Under the pieces are notes generated by a model, which saw only the letters and a list, made by a program, of their open reading frames with translations, ran no database searches and was not told where the DNA came from. Below are positions 33,394 through 42,654 of a DNA stretch of 64,000 bases, one piece after another. Within the stretch, counting starts at the first letter, position 1. The number at the start of each line of letters is the position of its first letter. Position numbers and translations under genes: made by a program. Source of the stretch: Roseovarius sp. (GTDB lineage: Bacteria; Pseudomonadota; Alphaproteobacteria; Rhodobacterales; Rhodobacteraceae); assembly GCF_027019125.1 (NCBI RefSeq), contig NZ_JALUXE010000027.1, positions 1 through 64,000 of the forward strand, written 5' to 3'.

Positions 33394-33420
33394 CGACGCG
33401 GCGGGCCAACCGCCGCGTCG
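33394..33420 (+). promoter_or_regulatory. Intercistronic stem-loop after polyamine-type binding-protein gene
   Basis: CGACGCGGCGG and CCGCCGCGTCG make a perfect 11-bp stem with a GCCAA loop, eight bases after the stop. It is placed to stabilise the upstream mRNA and lower downstream expression. Confidence 0.65.
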
Positions 33421-33440
33421 ACCCCGAAAGGTCAAAAGAC

Positions 33441-34541
33441 GTGGACAGCTTAGCCGCCGATCTCGAATGCCGTAACCTGATCAAGCGGTTCGGCGCTTTC
33501 ACTGCTGTGGACGATGTGTCCTTTGCAATTCCCAAGGGATCGTTTTTCTCCATCCTCGGCCCGTCCGGCTGTGGTAAAACCACCTTGCTGCGGATGATGG
33601 CCGGATTTGCGCGTCCGGATTCGGGCGATATCCTGATCAAGGGCGGGTCGGTTCTGGATACACCGCCCAATCGGCGGCCCGTGAACCTTGTGTTTCAGCA
33701 TCTGGCGCTCTTTCCCATGATGACCGTGGCCGAGAATATCGCCTATGGCCTGCGCCGTCGCGGCACGCCGCGCCCCGAGATCGCTCGCGCGGTGGCGGAC
33801 GTGCTGGAAAGGGTGGGCCTCGCGGATGCCGGGCCCAAGCGGATCGACCAGCTCTCGGGCGGACAAAAGCAGCGGATCGCGATTGCGCGGGCCATGGTTC
33901 TGGACCCGGCGGTTTTGCTGCTGGATGAACCCTTGGGCGCGCTTGATCTCAAGCTGCGCGAACACATGAAGATCGAACTCAAGCAGTTGCAGCATGAGTT
34001 TGGCACGACCTTCGTCTATATTACCCATGACCAATCCGAGGCGATGATGATGTCGGATCGGGTGGCCGTGATGAACGCCGGACGCTTCGAACAGGTTGGC
34101 ACGCCGGAGGAGTTGTATTTCCACCCTCAAACCGCCTTTGTCGCGGGCTTCGTGGGGGATGCCAACAAACTGCGCGCCAAGGTGATCGCGGCGGATGGCA
34201 CAGGGTGCAAACTGGCCACCGATCAGGGGCTGACCCTGACCGCTGCCAACCCCCGGTCGGGCGCGGCCGAGTTGGGCGGTCTGTTCGACATCTTCATTCG
34301 TCCCGAATCCATCGCGGTGGGCGTAGCTGCGCAGGATAGCACCAATCGGCTGGAGGCGGTGATCGAGGACGTGCTGTTTAACGGCGCGCAGAGCCGGATT
34401 TTGGCGCGCCTGCCGGGGGGCGACGTGATCGAGGCACTCTTGCCGCAATCGGGAGAGGCCGAACCGTTGCGGCGCGGGGCCTCTGTGGCGCTCGGGCTTG
34501 GGCCGGCGGCGGTTGTGTCCTTTGCGGCGGCGGGGGCGTGA
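33441..34541 (+). CDS. Polyamine-type ABC transporter ATP-binding protein
   Basis: A 366-residue PotA-type ATPase: Walker A GPSGCGKTT, LSGGQKQRIAIARAM, Walker B VLLLDEPLGALD, H-loop ITHD, then a C-terminal TOBE region. A GTG at 33441 is chosen because it lies after the stem-loop, with GAAAGG upstream; earlier in-frame starts lie within the binding-protein gene. Its TGA overlaps the start of the next permease. It energises import by the two following permeases. Confidence 0.9.
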   Translation: MDSLAADLECRNLIKRFGAFTAVDDVSFAIPKGSFFSILGPSGCGKTTLLRMMAGFARPDSGDILIKGGSVLDTPPNRRPVNLVFQHLALFPMMTVAENIAYGLRRRGTPRPEIARAVADVLERVGLADAGPKRIDQLSGGQKQRIAIARAMVLDPAVLLLDEPLGALDLKLREHMKIELKQLQHEFGTTFVYITHDQSEAMMMSDRVAVMNAGRFEQVGTPEELYFHPQTAFVAGFVGDANKLRAKVIAADGTGCKLATDQGLTLTAANPRSGAAELGGLFDIFIRPESIAVGVAAQDSTNRLEAVIEDVLFNGAQSRILARLPGGDVIEALLPQSGEAEPLRRGASVALGLGPAAVVSFAAAGA

Positions 34542-35398
34542 TGCGCGAGGGCAAGCTGGTCTTCTGGTTGCTGTTCGCGCCCTTTGCGGCGTGGATCGCG
34601 CTCTTGATCGTGATTCCGCATATCGACATGCTGATCCTGTCGCTGCGGGAAAAGGTGGCCCCGCGTGTCTATGAAACCGGCTTTCGCAACTATGCGGATT
34701 TTGCGGCAACCTGGGTCTATCCATGGACGCTGCTGCGCACGGTGGTCTTTTCGATCATTGCCACGGGCCTGACATTCCTCATCGGCTTTCCCGTCGCCTA
34801 TTACATCGCCAAGATCGCGCAGGGCCGCACCAAGGCGGCGCTCTTCATGCTGTGCCTTTTGCCGTTCTGGGTGTCCGAGATCGTGCGGGTATTTGGCTGG
34901 ATGCTGCTCTTGCGGGAGACCGGACTGATTTCCAACGCCTTGCAGGGGTTGGGTCTGACCTCCGGGCCCGTCGAGTTGCTCTATAATGACGCGGCCATTC
35001 TGATTGGCCTGGTCTATACCTCGATGCTCTTCATGATCGTGCCGCTGATTTCCACCATCGACGGGATGGACGATGCGCTGGTCGAGGCGGGCTATGATCT
35101 GGGTGGCAATGGCTGGACCGTGATGACACGCATCGTCATTCCCTATGCCATGCCCGGGATCATCGCAGGCTCTATCGTTGTGTTCATGCTGGCGCTTGGC
35201 AATTATCTCACGCCGACCCTCTTGGGGGGCAAGAGCGGGCAGTGGTTCACGGCGCAGATCTATGCGCAGTTCATTACCCGCTTCAATTGGGAGCTGGGAT
35301 CGGCCTTTGGTTTTATCCTCCTCGCCACCTCAAGCGCGCTTGTGTGGCTCTTGCTGCGCCTGTCGGGTCAGTCGCTTTCGAATACGCTGGGGCGCTAG
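34541..35398 (+). CDS. Polyamine-type ABC transporter permease (PotB-like)
   Basis: The 285-residue membrane protein starts MREGKLVFWLLFAPFAAWIALLIVIPHI and has six segments with the EAA loop EAGYDLGGNGWTVMTRIVIPYAMPG. Start and ATPase stop share a base (TGATG); a GTG three bases earlier is an alternative. It forms the inner-membrane channel with the next gene. Confidence 0.9.
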   Translation: MREGKLVFWLLFAPFAAWIALLIVIPHIDMLILSLREKVAPRVYETGFRNYADFAATWVYPWTLLRTVVFSIIATGLTFLIGFPVAYYIAKIAQGRTKAALFMLCLLPFWVSEIVRVFGWMLLLRETGLISNALQGLGLTSGPVELLYNDAAILIGLVYTSMLFMIVPLISTIDGMDDALVEAGYDLGGNGWTVMTRIVIPYAMPGIIAGSIVVFMLALGNYLTPTLLGGKSGQWFTAQIYAQFITRFNWELGSAFGFILLATSSALVWLLLRLSGQSLSNTLGR

Positions 35399-35399
35399 G

Positions 35400-36260
35400 A
35401 TGCTGGCTTCTCTCCCTCGTTCGCCGTTCCTGCGTTTTGCCTACGCGGCCTATGTGGCGCTGTTCTTTGTCTATATGGCGCTGCCTTTGGCCGTCGTGGC
35501 GGTCTTTGCCTTCAACGACAGCCAGTTTCCCGGCTTGCCATGGGAAGGGTTCACGCTGGATTGGTTCATCGGGGCAGAGCAACCCCGCTTGGGCCTGATC
35601 AACGACCGGCGCATTGTGGCAGGCTTTTTCAACTCGGCCTTCGTCGCGTTCTGGGTAACGGGGCTGTCGCTGACGGTTGCGACCACGACTGCCTTTCTCT
35701 TTGACCGGCACGATTTCAGGTTCAAGGAATTCGCCTATCTGATGATGCTGGCACCGCTGGTCATTCCGGGGGTGATCCTTGGTATCTCCATCCTCGTGTT
35801 TTCGTCCACGCTGGCTGAGGCGGTAAATAGCGTGACTGGTTACGAGATTTCTGCCCTGCGACCGGGGCTCTTTCTGGTGATTCTCGGGCAGTTCTCCTTC
35901 ATCACCACGATTGCGACGCTTGTCATCGCCGCGCGCCTGCGCCGCTTTGATCGCACGCTGGAGGAGGCGGCGCTGAACTTGGGCGCGACGCCTGCGGTGG
36001 TGTTCTGGACCATCACCCTGCCATGGTTGCGGCCTGCACTCTTTGGGGCGGGGATCGTGGCCTTTTTGATTTCCTTCGAGAATTTCAACACCACCCTGAT
36101 CCTGAACGGGTCGAATGCACCGCTGACGGTGACGATGTTCGACCGGATGCGCGAAGGCTCGACCCCGGTGCTCAACGCCGTGTCGGTCACGCTGATGGTG
36201 GGATCTGGGCTCTTGGGGCTTTTGGGTATTCTCGTCCAAGGGCGCGGGCAAAAGCCGTAA
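35400..36260 (+). CDS. Polyamine-type ABC transporter permease (PotC-like)
   Basis: The 286-residue protein has six membrane segments starting FLRFAYAAYVALFFVYMALPLAVVAVFAFND and the EAA loop EEAALNLGATPAVVFWTITLPWLRPALFG. Its ATG is one base after the PotB-like stop, so the genes are coupled. It is the second half of the channel and the last gene of this operon. Confidence 0.9.
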   Translation: MLASLPRSPFLRFAYAAYVALFFVYMALPLAVVAVFAFNDSQFPGLPWEGFTLDWFIGAEQPRLGLINDRRIVAGFFNSAFVAFWVTGLSLTVATTTAFLFDRHDFRFKEFAYLMMLAPLVIPGVILGISILVFSSTLAEAVNSVTGYEISALRPGLFLVILGQFSFITTIATLVIAARLRRFDRTLEEAALNLGATPAVVFWTITLPWLRPALFGAGIVAFLISFENFNTTLILNGSNAPLTVTMFDRMREGSTPVLNAVSVTLMVGSGLLGLLGILVQGRGQKP

Positions 36261-36580
36261 TCCGCGATGCCGCAACGCGGCAATCTTTCTGCGATTGCAA
36301 ATAAAATGGGCGGTGCGCCTTGGAACTGCTCAAAAAGCGGCAATATCGGCCGGTTGACCGACCTGCTGCACGCTCTCGCTAGAGCAATTCGTGTCAAATC
36401 TGTTTGCTTTCACATGCCTGAAACGGCTCAGACCCTCTCAGGGCGGTGCCGGTCCAGACGGACCGCGCCCTTCCACGGAGAGGTGCAAACAACATGCTGC
36501 GTCGCCAAAATGACGGTGGGGGACCTGAAATTGCACAACGCCACGACGCGCGCAGCCCGGACATGGGAGCTCCGAAAGAC
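36261..36580. other. Upstream region of the urea transporter operon
   Basis: About 320 bases without a convincing gene. Small inverted repeats are GCTCT-CGCT-AGAGC (36372-36385) and CGGTCC-AGAC-GGACCG (36450-36465). No clear sigma-54 -24/-12 promoter or NtrC site, which urea genes sometimes have, was found by eye. The urtA promoter must lie here. Confidence 0.4.
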
Positions 36581-37861
36581 ATGACGACAAAAACATTTAT
36601 GGCAAGCCTCGTCGCAACCACCATTCTGGCGACGGCCCCGGTACTCGCACAGGATTGCCCCGTCAAGGTGGGCGTTCTGCACTCGCTTTCGGGCACGATG
36701 GCAATCTCGGAAACCACGCTCAAGGACACGGTCCTGATGCTGGTTGACCAGCAAAACGCCAAGGGCGGGCTGCTGGGTTGTCCGATCGAGGCGGTCGTGG
36801 TCGATCCGGCCTCGGACTGGCCGCTCTTTGCGGAAAAGGCGCGCGAATTGCTGACCGTGAACGAGGTCGATGTGATTTTCGGCTCCTGGACCAGCGTCAG
36901 CCGCAAATCCGCCCTGCCGGTGCTCGAGGAATTGAACGGCCTCATGTTCTATCCGGTGCAGTACGAGGGCGAAGAATCCTCGCGCAACGTGTTCTACACC
37001 GGCGCCGCACCCAATCAGCAAGCGATCCCGGCAGTGGATTACTTCCTCGAAGAGCTGGGCGTCGAGAGCTTTGCGCTGTTGGGAACGGACTATGTCTATC
37101 CCCGCACCACCAACAACATCCTTGACGCCTATCTGAAATCCAAGGGCGTCGCGGCCGAGGACATCTTTGTCAACTACACCCCCTTCGGTCATTCCGACTG
37201 GGCGACCATCGTGGCGGATGTCGTGGCCTTGGGCGCGGGCGGCAAGAAAGTGGGCGTGATTTCCACCATCAATGGCGATGCGAACATCGGCTTTTACAAG
37301 GAACTGGCCGCCGCCGGTGTCAGCGCCGATGACATTCCCGTTGTCGCCTTCTCGGTTGGCGAAGAAGAGCTGTCAGGCCTCGACACCACCGAACTCGTGG
37401 GGCACCTTGCGGCGTGGAACTATTTCCAGTCCGCCGATACCGAGATCAACGCCGAATTCGTCAAGGCGTGGAAGGCCTATGCCGGTGAAAACCGCGTGAC
37501 CAACGACCCGATGGAGGCGCATTACATCGGCTTCAACATGTGGGTGAACGCGGTCACGCAGGCAGGCACCACCGATGTGGACGCGGTGCGCGAGGCGATG
37601 TGGGGGCAGGAATTCCCCAACCTCACCGGTGGCACGGCTGTCATGCTGCCGAACCATCACCTGACCAAGCCGGTGCTGATTGGCGAGATTCGGGCCGACG
37701 GGCAGTTCGACATCATCAGCCAGACCGAGGAAGTACCGGGTGACGCCTGGACCGATTATCTGCCCGAGAGCGCACCGCTCACGAGCGATTGGAAGGATCT
37801 GGGCTGCGGTATGTACAATACCGAAACCAACACCTGCGTGCAGATGACATCGAACTACTGA
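36581..37861 (+). CDS. urtA: Urea ABC transporter substrate-binding protein
   Basis: A 426-residue periplasmic protein: Sec signal MTTKTFMASLVATTILATAP, then the UrtA/AmiC-type fold with VKVGVLHSLSGTMAISE, SCTS-like SWTSVSRKSALPVLEE, LNGLMFYPVQYEGEESSRNVFYTGAAPNQQ and LGTDYVYPRTTNN. These are the conserved urea-receptor segments. The start codon lies after a weak GAAAG site; an ATG at 36563 is an alternative. Adjacent urtBCDE and the urease operon leave little doubt about the substrate. A perfect stem-loop follows. Confidence 0.95.
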   Translation: MTTKTFMASLVATTILATAPVLAQDCPVKVGVLHSLSGTMAISETTLKDTVLMLVDQQNAKGGLLGCPIEAVVVDPASDWPLFAEKARELLTVNEVDVIFGSWTSVSRKSALPVLEELNGLMFYPVQYEGEESSRNVFYTGAAPNQQAIPAVDYFLEELGVESFALLGTDYVYPRTTNNILDAYLKSKGVAAEDIFVNYTPFGHSDWATIVADVVALGAGGKKVGVISTINGDANIGFYKELAAAGVSADDIPVVAFSVGEEELSGLDTTELVGHLAAWNYFQSADTEINAEFVKAWKAYAGENRVTNDPMEAHYIGFNMWVNAVTQAGTTDVDAVREAMWGQEFPNLTGGTAVMLPNHHLTKPVLIGEIRADGQFDIISQTEEVPGDAWTDYLPESAPLTSDWKDLGCGMYNTETNTCVQMTSNY

Positions 37862-37870
37862 CGCGGACCG

Positions 37871-37899
37871 GGCGCGCGGCGCTGATGCCGCCGCGCGCC
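37871..37899 (+). promoter_or_regulatory. Intercistronic stem-loop after urtA
   Basis: GGCGCGCGGCG and CGCCGCGCGCC form a perfect 11-bp stem with a seven-base loop, nine bases after the urtA stop. It probably lets the receptor be made in excess over the permeases. Confidence 0.65.
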
Positions 37900-37927
37900 T
37901 CTCCTCCCGAACAAGGCCTTCATCCAG

Positions 37928-39901
37928 ATGCGTTCGATTCCCTCCCTCGCCCGGCTTGTGGCGACAGTGCTTGCCCTTGGCCTCTTGTCCGTGTTGCGGC
38001 CCGTCGTGGCACTGGCGCAGGACGGGTTGCAACCGCTCTTGCAAGAGTATCAGGCCGAGATCGCCAAACCGTCGCGCAGCACCGTTGAGAAGGTATTGAG
38101 CGGGTTGATGGCCGCCGATCGCCCCGGCACCGCCGAATTCCTCCTGCGCTGGCAGGATCGCGAGGTTTATGCGCGACCCACCGATGGTCTGTTTTTCTAC
38201 GCCGAAGAGACCGGCGATGCGCTGCGATTGATCGACATCGACAGCGGCGCGGCCGTGGCCGAGGTCAGCAGCCGCGAGGTCAGCCAGATACGACCTAATT
38301 CCGGGGTGCGGGCAGTCATCGCCGCGGCCCTTGTGCCTTTCGAATTGAACGCCGCAGATCCGGCGCGACGGGCGGCGGCGCTGGATGCGATCGCCCGTAG
38401 CGGTGATGCCAGCCAGATCGACCCGCTCAGCCAGTCCATCGAGACCGAGACCGATCCCGCGCTGAAACAGCGCAAGGAGCGGCTCTTGACCCTCTTGACC
38501 GCGCAATTTGCATCGGCGCTGCCCTATCGTCTTGCGGCAATCGAAGGCTTGGCGGGGGATACCAGCATCGAGGCGCGCAGCGTGCTCAACCAGTTGACGG
38601 CGCGGGTGCCGGGGGTGGGCACCGCGCTGCCAACCGGGGCCAACATTGCGAACGTGCTCGAGGTTGGCACAGATATTTCCGAGGTCGAGGCCTATGACAG
38701 GCTAGTGGCCGCCAATCTTGCGCCACCTCGCCAGAGCGCCACGGATCGTCGTGATGTGCTGGCTCAGCATATCGTCGATGGGGCGGTGGGGGGCGTGCCC
38801 TTGCACCTGCTCAATACCGATGCCGCCCGCGCCCGCGCCTACGAGGCGCTGGAGGCCGCGGGCACCGTGCCCCCACGCGCCGCCGAGGATGAGGTGGCGC
38901 GCGCGGTGGCGGCGCATGTGTTCTACGAGGCCTATGCCGAGCCCAACCCCGAAGTGACGACCGCCGCAGAGGAGGCCCTGTCCGCCACGTCGCGCGCGCT
39001 CGGTCTTTATCAGACGCTCGATCTGGTGCTGGATGGGCTGTCGCTCGCGTCGATCTTTTTCCTCGCGGCCATCGGTCTTGCCATCACCTTTGGCGTCATG
39101 GGCGTCATCAACATGGCACATGGCGAGTTCATCATGATGGGTGCCTATACCGGCTATGTGGTGCAGCTTTTCATTCCCGATTACACCGTCAGCCTGATTG
39201 TCGCCCTACCGCTCGCCTTTGTCGTGACATTCGGTGCGGGCGTGGCGATGGAGCGGCTGGTGATCCGGCATCTCTATACCCGGCCGCTGGAAACGCTGCT
39301 TGCGACCTTTGGCATCTCGATTGCCTTGCAACAACTGGCCAAGAACATCTTTGGCACGCAGGCGCGCCCGCTGACCGCGCCTGATTGGTTGAGCGGCGCG
39401 CTGACGTTGAATGACATCGTGAGCATCAGCAATATCCGCGTGGCGATCTTCGTCCTTGCGCTCATCTTTCTGGCGCTGCTGCTCTTTATCCTCAAGCGCA
39501 CAAGGCTGGGGCTAGAGGTGCGGGCAGTCACGCAGAATCCCGGCATGGCGGCCAGCATGGGCATCGACCCGGACCGCATCAACATGCTGACCTTTGGTCT
39601 TGGCTCGGGCATCGCGGGCATCGCGGGCGTGGCGATTGGTCTCTATGCACAGGTCACCTCCGAGATGGGTGCCAATTACATCGTCCAGAGCTTCATGACC
39701 GTCGTCGTGGGGGGCGTCGGCAATGTCTGGGGCACGCTGGCCGGGGCCTCGCTGATCGGCTTCCTGCAAAAGGGGATCGAGTGGTTCAACCCCTCGAACA
39801 CCCTTGCGGCGCAAACCTATATGATCCTCTTCATCATCCTTTTCATCCAATTCCGGCCCAAGGGCATCGTCGCCCTCAAGGGTCGCGCGGCGGGAGACTG
39901 A
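37928..39901 (+). CDS. urtB: Urea ABC transporter permease UrtB with long periplasmic N-domain
   Basis: The 657-residue protein has a signal-like segment (residues 6-30), a long alanine-rich soluble part to about residue 355, and then a LivH-type permease with FGVMGVINMAHGEFIMMGAYTG and LRVRAVTQNP-like EVRAVTQNPGMAASMGID. UrtB usually has such an extra N-terminal domain in proteobacteria; its role is unknown. It forms the urea channel in the inner membrane with UrtC. The gene follows urtA by 66 bases, after the stem-loop. Confidence 0.93.
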   Translation: MRSIPSLARLVATVLALGLLSVLRPVVALAQDGLQPLLQEYQAEIAKPSRSTVEKVLSGLMAADRPGTAEFLLRWQDREVYARPTDGLFFYAEETGDALRLIDIDSGAAVAEVSSREVSQIRPNSGVRAVIAAALVPFELNAADPARRAAALDAIARSGDASQIDPLSQSIETETDPALKQRKERLLTLLTAQFASALPYRLAAIEGLAGDTSIEARSVLNQLTARVPGVGTALPTGANIANVLEVGTDISEVEAYDRLVAANLAPPRQSATDRRDVLAQHIVDGAVGGVPLHLLNTDAARARAYEALEAAGTVPPRAAEDEVARAVAAHVFYEAYAEPNPEVTTAAEEALSATSRALGLYQTLDLVLDGLSLASIFFLAAIGLAITFGVMGVINMAHGEFIMMGAYTGYVVQLFIPDYTVSLIVALPLAFVVTFGAGVAMERLVIRHLYTRPLETLLATFGISIALQQLAKNIFGTQARPLTAPDWLSGALTLNDIVSISNIRVAIFVLALIFLALLLFILKRTRLGLEVRAVTQNPGMAASMGIDPDRINMLTFGLGSGIAGIAGVAIGLYAQVTSEMGANYIVQSFMTVVVGGVGNVWGTLAGASLIGFLQKGIEWFNPSNTLAAQTYMILFIILFIQFRPKGIVALKGRAAGD

Positions 39902-39904
39902 GCC

Positions 39905-41089
39905 ATGAGCACATCCGAGATTGCTCCGCGCAGGCGGTTCTTGGCGGAAAACCCGTCGGTCCTGTGGTTCCTAGGCTGTCTCGCACTCTTTACCCTGGGC
40001 GTGACGGTTTTGTCCGAGGGGTTCGGTCTTGCCCTGATTTCCACGTCAATGGTCAAGATTCTCGGCATGACGCTCTGCCTTTGTCTTATCGCCGTGGCGA
40101 TGGATGTGGTCTGGGGCTATTGCGGTATCCTCAGTCTCGGGCATTTCGCATTCTTCGGGCTTGGGGGGTATGCCATCGGCATGTGGCTGATGTATGCGCG
40201 CACCCAAGGGATCGTGGTGGAGTCCCTCTCGGCAACGCCCATTCCACCGACCGAGATCGAGATCGAGAATGCCATCGCCAGCCAGATTTTCGGCGTGGTG
40301 GGCAGTAACGAGCTGCCCTGGCTCTGGGGGTTTGCCCATAGCCTTGCTCTGCAGCTGATGATGGTGGTTCTGGTACCGGGCCTTTTGGCGCTGGTTTTTG
40401 GCTGGCTGGCGTTCCGCAGCCGTGTCACGGGTGTCTACCTGTCCATCCTCACGCAGGCGATGACGCTGGCGCTGTCGCTCTATCTTTTTCAGAACGACAC
40501 TGGATTGCGCGGCAACAACGGTCTCTCGGGGTTGCAAAACATCCCCGGCCTTGACCATTTGCCCCAATCCTCCCTGTCGCTGTGGTTCTTCTGGGCCTCA
40601 GCTCTGGCGCTGGGGCTGGGTTATCTGGTGTTTGCCTGGCTCGTGTCGGGCAAGTTCGGCTCGGTCATCCGCGCCATTCGCGACAATGAGGCGCGGGTGC
40701 GGTTTCTGGGCTATGACGTCGAGAGCTACAAGCTGGTGATCTTCACCCTGACCGCTGTTGTTTCGGCCATCGCGGGCGCGCTTTACTATCCGCAGGCAGG
40801 GATCATCAATCCGGCGGAAATTGCCCCCATTGCCTCGATCTACCTCGCGGTGTGGGTGGCCATCGGCGGGCGCGGGCGGCTCTATGGGGCCGTGATTGGT
40901 GCGGCGGTCGTTAGCCTTGCGTCTAGCTGGTTCACTGGTGGCGGCGCGCCCAATATCGACCTTGGGTTCTACACGCTCAATTGGACGGATTGGTGGCTCG
41001 TGCTCTTGGGCTTGGGCTTTGTCGCGGTCACGCTGTTTTTTCCGCGCGGCATCGGCGGCCTCTTTGACATGATCGTGAGAAAACCATGA
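39905..41089 (+). CDS. urtC: Urea ABC transporter permease UrtC
   Basis: The 394-residue LivM-type permease has about ten hydrophobic segments and conserved GYCGILSLGHFAFFGLGGYAIGMW and IRDNEARVRFLGYDVESYKLVIFTLTA. It pairs with UrtB. The gene begins three bases after urtB and its end overlaps urtD by four bases. Confidence 0.94.
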   Translation: MSTSEIAPRRRFLAENPSVLWFLGCLALFTLGVTVLSEGFGLALISTSMVKILGMTLCLCLIAVAMDVVWGYCGILSLGHFAFFGLGGYAIGMWLMYARTQGIVVESLSATPIPPTEIEIENAIASQIFGVVGSNELPWLWGFAHSLALQLMMVVLVPGLLALVFGWLAFRSRVTGVYLSILTQAMTLALSLYLFQNDTGLRGNNGLSGLQNIPGLDHLPQSSLSLWFFWASALALGLGYLVFAWLVSGKFGSVIRAIRDNEARVRFLGYDVESYKLVIFTLTAVVSAIAGALYYPQAGIINPAEIAPIASIYLAVWVAIGGRGRLYGAVIGAAVVSLASSWFTGGGAPNIDLGFYTLNWTDWWLVLLGLGFVAVTLFFPRGIGGLFDMIVRKP

Positions 41090-41826
41090 CCACGCTTCTA
41101 GAAGTTTCGGGCGTCTCTGTCACTTTCGATGGGTTCCGTGCGATCAACAACCTGTCGATTCAAGTGGCAGAGCCAGAGTTGCGCGCCGTGATCGGGCCCA
41201 ACGGGGCGGGCAAGACGACCTTTATGGACATCGTCACCGGCAAGACGCGGCCTGATGAGGGCCGGGTGATCTGGGGCGAAAAGAGTGTCTCGCTCTTGGG
41301 CCTGAGCGAGAGCCAGATTGCGCGGGCCGGCATCGGCCGCAAGTTTCAGAAGCCGACGGTCTTTGAGGCGCAGACCGTGCGCGAAAACCTCGCCATGGCA
41401 CTCAAGGCCAGGCGCGGGCCGTTCGACGTGCTGTTCCATCGCCGCTCTCGGACCGAAGCCGCCCGAATTGCGGAACTGGCCGAGGAAATCGGCCTGCTGG
41501 ACGCACTGCCGCGCCGCGCCGGAGAGTTGAGCCATGGGCAAAAACAATGGCTGGAAATTGGCATGCTCTTGGCGCAGGACCCGCGTCTGCTGCTGGTGGA
41601 CGAGCCTGCCGCCGGGATGACGCCCGCGGAGCGTGAACATACGACCGATATTCTCAAACGCGCGGCCCAGACCCGCGCCGTGGTGGTGATCGAGCATGAC
41701 ATGGAGTTCATCCGCCGTCTTGGGTGCAAGGTGACGGTGCTGCACGAAGGCTCGGTTCTGGCCGAAGGCAGTCTGGATCACGTGACCCAAAATCAGCAGG
41801 TGATTGATGTCTATCTGGGGAGATGA
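41086..41826 (+). CDS. urtD: Urea ABC transporter ATP-binding protein UrtD
   Basis: A 246-residue LivG-type ATPase with Walker A GPNGAGKTT, LSHGQKQWLEIGMLL signature, Walker B LLLVDEPAAGMT and H-loop VIEHD. FDGFRAINNLSIQ is typical of UrtD. It overlaps urtC by four bases and is followed by urtE after three bases. Confidence 0.94.
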   Translation: MTTLLEVSGVSVTFDGFRAINNLSIQVAEPELRAVIGPNGAGKTTFMDIVTGKTRPDEGRVIWGEKSVSLLGLSESQIARAGIGRKFQKPTVFEAQTVRENLAMALKARRGPFDVLFHRRSRTEAARIAELAEEIGLLDALPRRAGELSHGQKQWLEIGMLLAQDPRLLLVDEPAAGMTPAEREHTTDILKRAAQTRAVVVIEHDMEFIRRLGCKVTVLHEGSVLAEGSLDHVTQNQQVIDVYLGR

Positions 41827-41829
41827 ACA

Positions 41830-42525
41830 ATGCTGAGCGTCGAGAACCTCACGCTGCATTACGGCGCGTCGCAGATCCTCCATGGCGTCAGCCTGACCGC
41901 GCGGCCGGGGGCTGTGACGGCGGTGATGGGCACCAACGGGGTGGGCAAGACCAGCCTCCTCAAGGCGATCGCCGGGCGCCATCCCTACTCGGGCGGCAGG
42001 ATTTCCCTCGATGGTGTGGCGCTGGATCATCTGAGCGCGGCGCAGGCGGCGCGGGCGGGCATCGGCTATGTGCCGCAGGGGCGCGAGGTGTTTCCGCTTC
42101 TGACCGTGACCGAGAATCTCGAAACCGGCTTTGCCTGTCTGCCAAAGTCGGAGCATCGGATTCCGCCACGGATCTATGATCTCTTTCCGGTGCTGGAACA
42201 GATGAAGGACCGGCGCGGGGGTGATTTGTCGGGCGGGCAGCAGCAGCAACTGGCCATCGCCCGCGCGCTGATTGCGCGGCCCCGGGTGCTTTTGCTGGAT
42301 GAACCCACAGAGGGGATCCAGCCCAATATCATCAAGCAGATTGGCGAGGTGATCGGCCTTTTGCGCGACGAAGGGGAAATCGCCATCGTTCTGGTCGAGC
42401 AGTATTTCGATTTCGCTTATGGGCTGGCGGATGATCTGGTGGTCTTGAACAGGGGCGAGGTGCGGTTGTCCGAACCTGCGGCGACGGTGGAGCGCGCGCG
42501 GCTCTTGCGTGAGGTGTCTATTTAG
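41830..42525 (+). CDS. urtE: Urea ABC transporter ATP-binding protein UrtE
   Basis: A 231-residue LivF-type ATPase: YGASQILHGVSL, Walker A GTNGVGKTS, IGYVPQGREVFPLLTVTENLETG, signature LSGGQQQQLAIARAL and Walker B LLLDEPTEGIQPNIIKQIG. GTNGVGKTS is the usual UrtE variant. It completes the importer and precedes ureD by 130 bases. Confidence 0.94.
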   Translation: MLSVENLTLHYGASQILHGVSLTARPGAVTAVMGTNGVGKTSLLKAIAGRHPYSGGRISLDGVALDHLSAAQAARAGIGYVPQGREVFPLLTVTENLETGFACLPKSEHRIPPRIYDLFPVLEQMKDRRGGDLSGGQQQQLAIARALIARPRVLLLDEPTEGIQPNIIKQIGEVIGLLRDEGEIAIVLVEQYFDFAYGLADDLVVLNRGEVRLSEPAATVERARLLREVSI

Positions 42526-42654
42526 TGGGCGGTATGCATTAAAAATAGGCATTGGTGGGCGGCGCGTGGGTTTCAGGCTGGATTGGCGCGCGCGACCACT
42601 GGCAGGCCGTGACGCAACGAGTAGCCTCTGTGCTGTCGAAACCCGGAATCTGCC

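Noticed and set aside
36261-36580. Sigma-54 promoter with NtrC sites before urtA
   Set aside because: Looked for a GG-N10-GC core and paired TGCAC-type NtrC boxes; none with proper spacing was found by eye.
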